This document shows, piece by piece, positions 57,093 to 64,000 of a stretch of DNA of 64,000 nucleotides. Source of the DNA: Rhypophila decipiens (Eukaryota > Ascomycota > Sordariomycetes > Sordariales > Naviculisporaceae); assembly GCA_033297075.1 (NCBI GenBank), contig MU858070.1:124001-188000 (forward strand), written 5' to 3'. Position 1 is the stretch's first letter. Each line of letters begins with the position of its first letter. Position numbers and translations under genes: made by a program. The notes under the pieces were generated by a model. The model did no database searches. It was not told the origin of the DNA and was given only the letters and a program-made list of their open reading frames with translations.

Positions 57093-58879
57093 ATGGTGCA
57101 TCTTAGCAGCGTCCAGTCCCCCAACGAGAACGGGCTCGGGACCGAGGAGGACAAGCTCATCAGGGCCGTCAAAAAGGTCCACCTCCAGCTGGCCAACGAC
57201 GAGGACAATTTCGTTAGCAGCGTCTATGGCTCCAGGTTTGCCGGCGCAGACCTTCCCAGGCACGAGATGCCCGAGAAGGAAATGCCCAAGGAGGTTGCCT
57301 ACCGCATGATCAAGGATGAGCTCAGTCTCGACGGGAATCCAATGTTGAAGTATGCGTCAACTTCCTCACTCGGTTTCTACATGCCAAGATTATGGAGACT
57401 GACATGTTTTCTTGCACAAAATATAGCTTGGCTTCATTCGTCACTACGTACATGGTCTGTTCCGTCAATCATGGCACGCCAATTCTGAGACTCTGCTAAC
57501 TCGTACCAGGAAGAGGAAGCTGAAAAGCTCATGACCGAGTCCTTTGCCAAGAACTTTATCGACTATGAGGAGTATCCCCAGTCGGCCGACATCCAGAACA
57601 GATGCGTGTCCATGATCGGCCGCCTGTTCAATGCCCCAACGAGCGAGGAGGCTCACTCGGGCGCTGTCGGCACGTCGTGCGTCGGCAGCTCAGAGGCCAT
57701 CATGCTTGGCGTCCTCGCCATGAAGAGGCGCTGGAAGAATCAGCGGATCAAGGAGGGAAAGCCGTACGACAGGCCGAATATCGTCATGTCCTCGGCCGTC
57801 CAGGTCTGCTGGGAGAAAGCGGCTCGGTACTTCGAGGTGGAAGAGAAGTATGTCTACTGCACCACAGACCGCTACGTCATCGATCCCGAGGAGACAGTCA
57901 ACCTGGTGGATGAAAACACGATTGGTATCTGCGCCATCCTCGGCACCACCTACACAGGCGAGTATGAAGACGTCAAGGCTGTCAACGATCTTCTCACCAA
58001 GAAGGGGCTGAATACCCCGATCCACGTCGATGCTGCCAGTGGTGGGTTTGTCGCCCCCTTTGTCATTCCCGACCTCGAGTGGGACTTCCGCCTCGAGCAT
58101 GTCGTCTCCATCAACGTGTCGGGCCACAAGTACGGCCTCGTCTATCCCGGTGTAGGCTGGGTGGTCTGGAGAAGCGCTGAGTATCTGCCCAAAGAGCTCG
58201 TCTTCAACATCAACTACCTGGGCGCCGATCAAGCCTCGTTTACCCTCAACTTTAGCAAGGGCGCCAGCCAGGTCATTGGCCAGTACTACCAGCTCATCCG
58301 CCTGGGTAAACATGGCTACCGCGCCATCATGAGCAACCTCACCCGAACAGCCAACTACCTGGCCGATTCGCTCGAGGCCCTCGGCTTTATCATCATGTCC
58401 AAGAAAGCCGGCCAGGGCCTGCCCCTGGTTGCATTCCGCCTCCCAACAGACGACGACCGCAACTATGATGAGTTCGCCCTTGCCCACCAGCTGCGTGTCC
58501 GCGGCTGGGTCGTTCCTGCTTACACCATGGCCCCGAACACCGAGAACCTCAAGATGCTCCGTGTTGTTGTTCGTGAGGATTTCACTCGTAACAGATGTGA
58601 CGCCTTGATCAACGATATCAAGCTCAGCCAGGGTCTGCTCCGAGAGATGGACCGTGAGAGCATCAAGCGCCAGGAGGAGTTTATCCACAAGCACCACACT
58701 GCGAGTGGGAAGGCTACGCACAACCATCCCAAGTACCGGGTAAGGTCCTGTGGCACTTTGCTTGGCCTTTTTATTACACCTCCCTGTCCAACATTGCTGC
58801 TATGTGATACTGACCGCGTCAATAGAAGGAGAAACATTCTCTCCAGGGCAAGACTGGCAAGACCCATGCAGTCTGCTAG
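57093..58879 (+). CDS. gad: Glutamate decarboxylase (PLP-dependent)
   Basis: It decarboxylates glutamate to GABA and CO2 in the cytosol, feeding the GABA shunt and consuming protons. Exons are 57093-57349, 57427-57454 (28 nt), 57510-58739 and 58826-58879, totalling 1569 nt or 522 residues. The family start is clear ([19 protein letters not shown] across three exons). The substrate/PLP blocks are [35 protein letters not shown] and the Schiff-base Lys at about 302 in [18 protein letters not shown]. The C-terminus [10 protein letters not shown] comes from the last exon. If the last intron were retained, the frame would stay open to 59126, adding about 130 residues with no domain; I treat the spliced form as correct because its end matches the family. 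The ATG at 57093 is the first in frame. Confidence 0.97.
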
Positions 58880-59579
58880 TGCACACATGGGGAGCACCAA
58901 TACGAGTGGTTGGTCAACGCCCACCACCAACGTTCCGGTCGAGTTGGCAGAGTCGGAGTCGGAAAGTGAGGCCACCCACTCTTTCACTTCGATACGCAAA
59001 CCAAAAGCTACCTCGATCGCTGCAGCTTTTGTCCGGCGAAACCACCAAGCAGTGAAGTCGAACTGCCTCAGCTTGGAGCTTCCGGGTGGCCAGAAACTGT
59101 TGACTGTCCGTATCGGGTGTGCCTAGCGTTGGCCAGGCTACTCGGATGACTTTATGATTCTCTTTTTCTTTCTCGTTTTCTTGTTCACTTCCTCCTTTCC
59201 TTCTGACTGTTTTCTGCATCTTAGTCCGTTGACCTTCTACGGGGATAAAATCGTAAATATGAAAATTACAGGCAAATTCCAGTTTGTCATGACATGTTTA
59301 GGATGCTTGGAAGGCTTGTTGGCATTTTTGGGTGCATATTTATGATTACTCTCTGTCTCTGCCCATGGCTAAACTAAACACTTGTCCAAGTCTATTGTGA
59401 CAATGATGCATTTTCATGGCCACTGAATGAGAAATAATTAGATTTATTATTTTGTGCCTTTACTTAACTTTCCACACAAACACCAGGTGCATGACACCAA
59501 TGATATATCCTCCATGATCCATCTTACCATGCGCCAAAAAACCCACTTGCTCAAATCCCAAACCTCTTGATTCACTCAC
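58880..59579. other. Convergent gap GAD / HSL-like hydrolase
   Basis: This holds the 3' UTRs of two convergent genes. No other feature is seen. Confidence 0.6.
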
Positions 59580-62461
59580 TCACTCAGCATCGGCAGGCAG
59601 CCCCGTCAAGCCACCAGCAAGCCCATGCATCCTCCTCCCGAGGATATCATCCGAGCTCGCCAGCCGAACAAGACTAAGACTCTTGCCATCTTTATTCTTG
59701 GTCTTGGCACCTCTCCTTCCACCCTTGCGTTGTTTCCCGCCGCCGCCGCCGCCTCTCTTGTCCGTCACGGCGGCGGTGCCAGTTCTCGTCGTCCTTTTTT
59801 CCCTCTCGGTGCTGCTCCCGGTGCTGCCACTTGCACTGCTTCCTCCACTTCCAAGCCCGTTGCCATTGCCATTTCCATTCTTCAAAAGAGGGTTAAGATA
59901 CCCGTTCTCTTCTTCCTCTTCTTCTTCTTCTTCTTGTTGTTGCTCTTCCTCATCACCATCTTGCGCCTTGTGGTCCTCGACTTCATCTTCTACATCCCCA
60001 TTCTCGGCATCTTGCTGCTGTGCCGCCGCCATTCCTTCAAGCCCACCACCACCACCATTCGTCTGCTGCTGCTGCTTGTCGCTGGTATTATTCGCAACAT
60101 GATCCTTGGGTTTGACGGCCAACTTCCTAGTCATGCGCATCATCTCCAGCGGCCGATCCTCATCCCCACTGGTACTCTCCTGCCGCCGTGCCTTGCCGCC
60201 CACCCCATTAGCGCCGTGATGCTGCTGCTGCTGCTGCTGCTCACCCGCCATAGCCTCAAGCCCATTAACCCTGACCTCGACCGGCCTTCCCCTTTCGTGC
60301 GGCCCATCTACTTGCCCCCCTTGACCAATCAAACTCCCCGCCCTGCTCCCCCTATTCGTCTCAGGACCAGCAGCAAACACACCCTCCAAACTAGCCCCCC
60401 TAATTCCCGTCGCACTCCCAGCAGTCCCCGACCTTCCCCTCGTCGTCGTCGTGCTTGCCCCAGTACCAACCAGCCCATTCTTCCACGCCGCCAACTCTCT
60501 CCTCTTCCTCTGACGCTCCTTCTCCTCCCCAATCACAAACAGATCCTCAAACCAGACCGTCACTCGCTCAATCAAGCCCCAAGCAGGCGGATAGATAGCA
60601 GGAAACTGCAAGAACCCGTGGCTGATGCCGGGAATCAGCGCCACCTCTGCCACCTCCCTCTCGTCAAACCCGGGCGTGTTGGCATCTGTGTCGCGGTATT
60701 CGAAGCGCTTCCCGTTGGAAGCCATCTGCGCGGCTTTGACACGGCGCAGGCGGCCGGCGAATATGACGGTGTCATCTACGAGCGGGTCTCGCTCCCCGGT
60801 TAGGAAATACGTCTTGGGGAATTTTGCGAGGAGGGTGTCGGGTGCTAGGATTGGCGAGAGGAGGTAGTCTCGGGAAAAGTCGGGGCGGTTGTGAGGGCCT
60901 ACGTAGAGGATTATCATTGCGCGCATCATTTCCGGGGTGAGGACGCGGTCGTTGAAGTAGCTTATCATTGAGGACATTGCTAGCCGGGTTCGCATTGGTT
61001 CTGGGTGGTGGGATGTTGATGGGCCGTTGGTTCCAGCTGCTGCTTTGGGGGGTTTGGTTGCTGTTGAGGGGGAGGGTTTGGAGGTGGTTGTTGAGGCAGC
61101 AGCAGTAGATTGGGACTCGGACCAAGTCGACGGGCCGGAATGTGCGTATTCCGGCGCTGGGCTGCTGTTGACCATCTTGTCCCCCCCATCTTCCGCCGAC
61201 GTCTTGACAGCCGACCCGGGAAACGAGGCATTCGTGCTCTCGTCCTCATCATCCGACGGACCGGGCGTTCCCACCAAATCATTGTACTGCATCGTCTTGC
61301 GCTGAATAATCCGCTTGTTCGTGCCCCTCATCCGTCGATCCTTGATGAGCTGCATCTGCTCGTCGCTCATCCAGCTCCCGATGTTCATATCCAGCGCCGG
61401 ATAGAAAACCACCAAGCCGTCCGGGACCGGCAAGCCCAGCTGACTCCGTCCCAGACTCTCCACCACCATGAGCGTCATCGAGGTCGCCAACGTCCCCCCC
61501 GCAGAATCCCCCGTCACCACCACCTGCGGAACCTTTCGTCCACTCAACCCTATACACCGCCCCTTGGACTTGATAAGCGTGGTATAAACATCAAAGCACT
61601 CGTTCAGCGCATAAGGATAAGGATACTCGGGCGCCTTTTTATAATCCAGACTCAAAATCGGCAGCCCTGTTTTCGCAGCCCAAGCATTGAGCTTGTCGTC
61701 GTTACACCTCGGGTCCATAGCGACAAACCCTCCACCGGGAATATCCAACACGACTTTCGTATGGCCCTCTAATTCCGCCAACGGACCATCATAATACAGC
61801 CATGCCGAGACAGGTTCCTTGTAATCGCTCGTCGAAGGTCTAGGAATCCGCACCGCCCGCGGAGGCCACCTCGTAAACCTCGGGCGTACCAAACCCTGCA
61901 AGAACCGCAAATAAGGCGACGCGTTGCCCTTGTTCCAGCTAACACGGAGATGCTCAACCGTGATATTTCCGCGCACTTTCCGAACCTTTTCATCTGCCTT
62001 TTCAGCGGCAACCATGTAGAAGATTGAAAACACGATCGAGGCGAGGTCCCGGAGGGGTTTGTATTTTATCTTCATGGCTGTCCAGAAGCCAGCGTCCAAG
62101 GCGGTCAGGACCCATGTTGCGCGGAAGTAAGTTGCGTCGTACATGTTGGCCATTGGTTCGGGAGAAGCCAGACCGACGAGGGTGGAAAAGTTACGCGCTG
62201 CGTAGAGGTAGATCATTGTTGTTATTATGGTCTGCCAGGCTGTTAGGCGCTTTGATAGGAGCCGGGAGAAGAAGCGGAATATGGGGGGTCCATGTCTGTG
62301 GCCTCTGAATATCGAGCAAAAGGTTGTTAGTAGAGGATATATCTTGATATTGGGAGGGACAGTGCTTACTTGAAGAGATAGGCAGACCAAAATGCCAACA
62401 CGGCCAGAACCTGAAGGCGCCGCGACTTGACCGAGGGTCTCCCTAGGAGATGGTCTATCAT
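59580..62461 (-). CDS. Hormone-sensitive-lipase-like alpha/beta hydrolase, membrane-anchored
   Basis: Two exons read downward: 62461-62370 and 62304-59580, totalling 2817 nt or 938 residues. An N-terminal hydrophobic segment (residues about 16-30) and a second one (about 53-75) suggest membrane attachment. The hydrolase core has DIPGGGFV at 218-225, GDSAGG with nucleophile Ser298, then GERDPLVDD (acid) and ISHGFLQF (His). These are in the order and spacing of the HSL lipase/esterase family. The oxyanion block normally reads HGGG; here the His is replaced by Pro220. A disordered insert (about 380-470; Ser/Thr/Ala/Pro-rich) splits the core between the Ser and the acid. The last 300 residues are low complexity with Gln, Glu, Gly and Asn runs, encoded partly by CTG/CAG and CTT/GAA microsatellites. 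It is probably a lipid esterase at ER or lipid droplets, which is inference. Confidence 0.83.
60219..60242. repeat. (CTG)n microsatellite in HSL-like gene
   Basis: About seven CTG units on the + strand read CAG on the gene strand and encode a Gln run near the C-terminus. Confidence 0.85.
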
Positions 62462-64000
62462 CTTTTTTTTGTGGCGGTTTGCTGCTACCTGCTGGGTAGC
62501 TGGGTAGCTGGGTAGCTGTGTGAGAAGCAATCGTAGGAACCTCGAATGGGGGTTTCTGCCCGCCCCGGTTTATGGAATGGGTGTTGTGTTTTTGCAAGTA
62601 CAGAATTGCTCGGCAAGGCACGTGGCGTGGTAGATATGGTGACGATGACGATTTGTGTTGGATCCGGAACAAAGAAGACAATGGGATGTGGTGTGTTTGT
62701 CTCGGATCGATCACGCGAGTCCTATTGTTTTGGGCGATGGGCGGCCCAAGGGATGAAACAAAAGCCGGGTATGTTGGTAGTCGTCAAGCTCGGAACAGAA
62801 AAAAATGCAAAAGGTAAAAAGAAACAAGAGAAACAATAGCGAGTGAATATCACGAGAACCTGATTGCCAAGATCACTCGGAGTTGTCGGAGTGTTTTTTT
62901 CGAGGTCACGGTCACATCAGGGGTTGTTGTTTCGATGTGAAAGCCTGCCTGACAAAAGGGGCAAGACGAACAGCAGCAGGATCAAGAATTGTGGGCGGTG
63001 TATAATAAAGTGATGGAAAACGTGTTCCGAGCGATTCAAGAAAGACCACACCGGTCCAGAAAAAGTTGAAACAGTAAAAGCCGATGATCAGTTAAAAATA
63101 ACGCCCGCCGCCTCAGACCGTTCACGAGACCACATGGTCCCTCGCAACATTCTCCCTCATAGTTTAAACGTTCCTCTTCAGGTTCGCAACCAGCTAGCAG
63201 TCTGCTAGTTCATACTGAACTCGAACCAGCCGGAGCAATGCGACGGGTCCAAGGGACGAGTTGGGCACGAATCATGCCGTCAGTCCGTCACAAGCTCAAT
63301 CGAACATCAAGGGTGAGTGGATGTTTCGACCTTTCGTTCGTTCTTCTTGTTCGTTGTTCAGGGTCATCAGGAGCAAAACCAGTCTTCCTTCATCAATTCC
63401 CCCATGAAAATTTGGCATGTGAAAGTCCAATGGTTAAAAGGTGGGCCAATCCCCGTGCTGGAGAAAACGTGGGGTTGTCCACCTCTCTGCTACGAGCCCC
63501 TCCCCTCCCCGGAAATTCTGCCAATGCCCCTCCAACTTTGCGGGATGATGAGCGCTCTGGACCCCATTTTTCGGGACAGTCCTCCACCGGGCTGGAACCA
63601 ATCCCGCTCAGCACTGCAGCACCCAACCGGTCACGTGGGCGTAGAAATGGGAGCATCATTTTTGGAATCTTGTGTTGTAGTGGGCTTACAGGCTACTTTA
63701 CCACTAATCCCGGGCCTTCACGACGGTTTACAGGGCATTGAAGTGATCGACGTAGGGGGTCTTGGGGCCTATCAATTTTGGCCAATTTGGAAAATGATGC
63801 TCCCATTTCTACGCCCACGTGCCGGTCAAGCCTTTGGAAGCCTCCCGGGCAGTTAGCCGCTGAAAGTCAAAGTAAAGAGAGTTTGATGATAGTCGGCGGG
63901 TTTCCATTTTCTGTTGTCGCCGATGACTGAAGTTGTGGGACGAGGCTTCAGATGTCCAGGTCACTTGACTTGCTCCGACTTCTGAAACCGGAGAGCATTT
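62462..64000. other. Right-hand terminal region
   Basis: It begins with the HSL-like promoter. Overlapping frames at 63238-63856 look non-coding: two alternative frames overlap and neither has a family motif. The region contains a perfect 31-bp inverted repeat at 63632-63821. Confidence 0.5.
63632..63821. mobile_element. Small element with perfect 31-bp terminal inverted repeats (MITE-like)
   Basis: 63632-63662 and 63791-63821 are exact reverse complements over 31 bp, starting CACGTGGGCGTAGAAATGGG, around a 128-bp spacer without coding potential. Five more bases (ACCGG) match outside the left arm after a one-base gap. No target-site duplication could be defined. Confidence 0.6.

Noticed and set aside
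57690..58727. 345-codon frame antisense to glutamate decarboxylase
   Set aside because: It is a shadow of the highly biased GAD coding strand.
63238..63856. Two overlapping frames of 167 and 179 codons at the right end
   Set aside because: They overlap each other in different frames, lack motifs and run through the inverted-repeat element.
1..64000. CRISPR array, prokaryotic operon or biosynthetic gene cluster
   Set aside because: The window is nuclear fungal DNA with spliced genes. No regularly spaced repeats were seen, and no polyketide, non-ribosomal peptide or terpene synthase genes are present.
1..64000. Dispersed 5S rRNA gene of Neurospora type
   Set aside because: I looked for the conserved internal blocks on both strands and did not find them.

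Overview
This is nuclear DNA of a filamentous ascomycete, most likely a sordariomycete of the Neurospora/Chaetomium/Podospora lineage. Introns are short (mostly 50-100 bp) with GT..AG ends and CTAAC/CTGAC-like branch sites, exon GC is high, and the proteins match filamentous-fungal families. The plasma-membrane ATPase ends in the same C-terminus that I recall for Neurospora crassa PMA1 but differs at many other positions, so this is a relative and not N. crassa itself. From memory (not checked), cit-1, pma-1 and arg-12 also lie near each other on N. crassa linkage group II.

Layout. 0-7 kb: tail of EMC7 (+), a WW-domain protein (-) and an Nrd1/Seb1-type RNA-binding protein (-). 8-13 kb: mitochondrial citrate synthase (+), then the Yhm2 citrate/oxoglutarate carrier (+). 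13.6-19.5 kb: a DCAF4-like WD40 protein (-) and the proton pump PMA1 (-). 19.5-30.5 kb: an 11 kb stretch in which I find no convincing gene, including the PMA1 upstream region. 30.5 kb: tRNA-Thr(AGU). 31.5-34.6 kb: a large DUF3712 vacuolar-type membrane protein related to yeast Tag1 (-). 35.7-38.2 kb: ornithine carbamoyltransferase (+) and the acetolactate synthase regulatory subunit (-), tail to tail. 39-43.5 kb: a KHDC4-like KH protein (+) and TRAPPC13 (+). 43.5-47.8 kb: a gap holding an AT-rich island with an inverted repeat and a probable solo LTR. 47.8-50.6 kb: a Zn2Cys6 transcription factor (+). 53.7 kb: kynurenine formamidase (+). 57-58.9 kb: glutamate decarboxylase (+). 59.6-62.5 kb: a hormone-sensitive-lipase-like hydrolase (-). 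A short 31-bp inverted-repeat element lies at 63.6-63.8 kb.

Exon chains were built by hand from splice sites. Every complete multi-exon model closes in frame (total coding length divisible by three), which supports the boundaries, but no transcript data were available.

Functionally this is mostly a housekeeping segment: mitochondrial citrate production and export, proton pumping, arginine and branched-chain amino-acid synthesis, NAD precursor synthesis, glutamate decarboxylation and mRNA 3'-end/splicing factors. The least expected signals are paired Gcn4/CPC-1-type sites on the two amino-acid genes, a duplicated acidic-dileucine sorting repeat in the Tag1-like protein, a 13-nt microexon in PMA1, a CCAAT-box triplet upstream of PMA1, the long PMA1-upstream desert and three candidate mobile-element remnants. 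I did not find a clearly novel multi-gene system.
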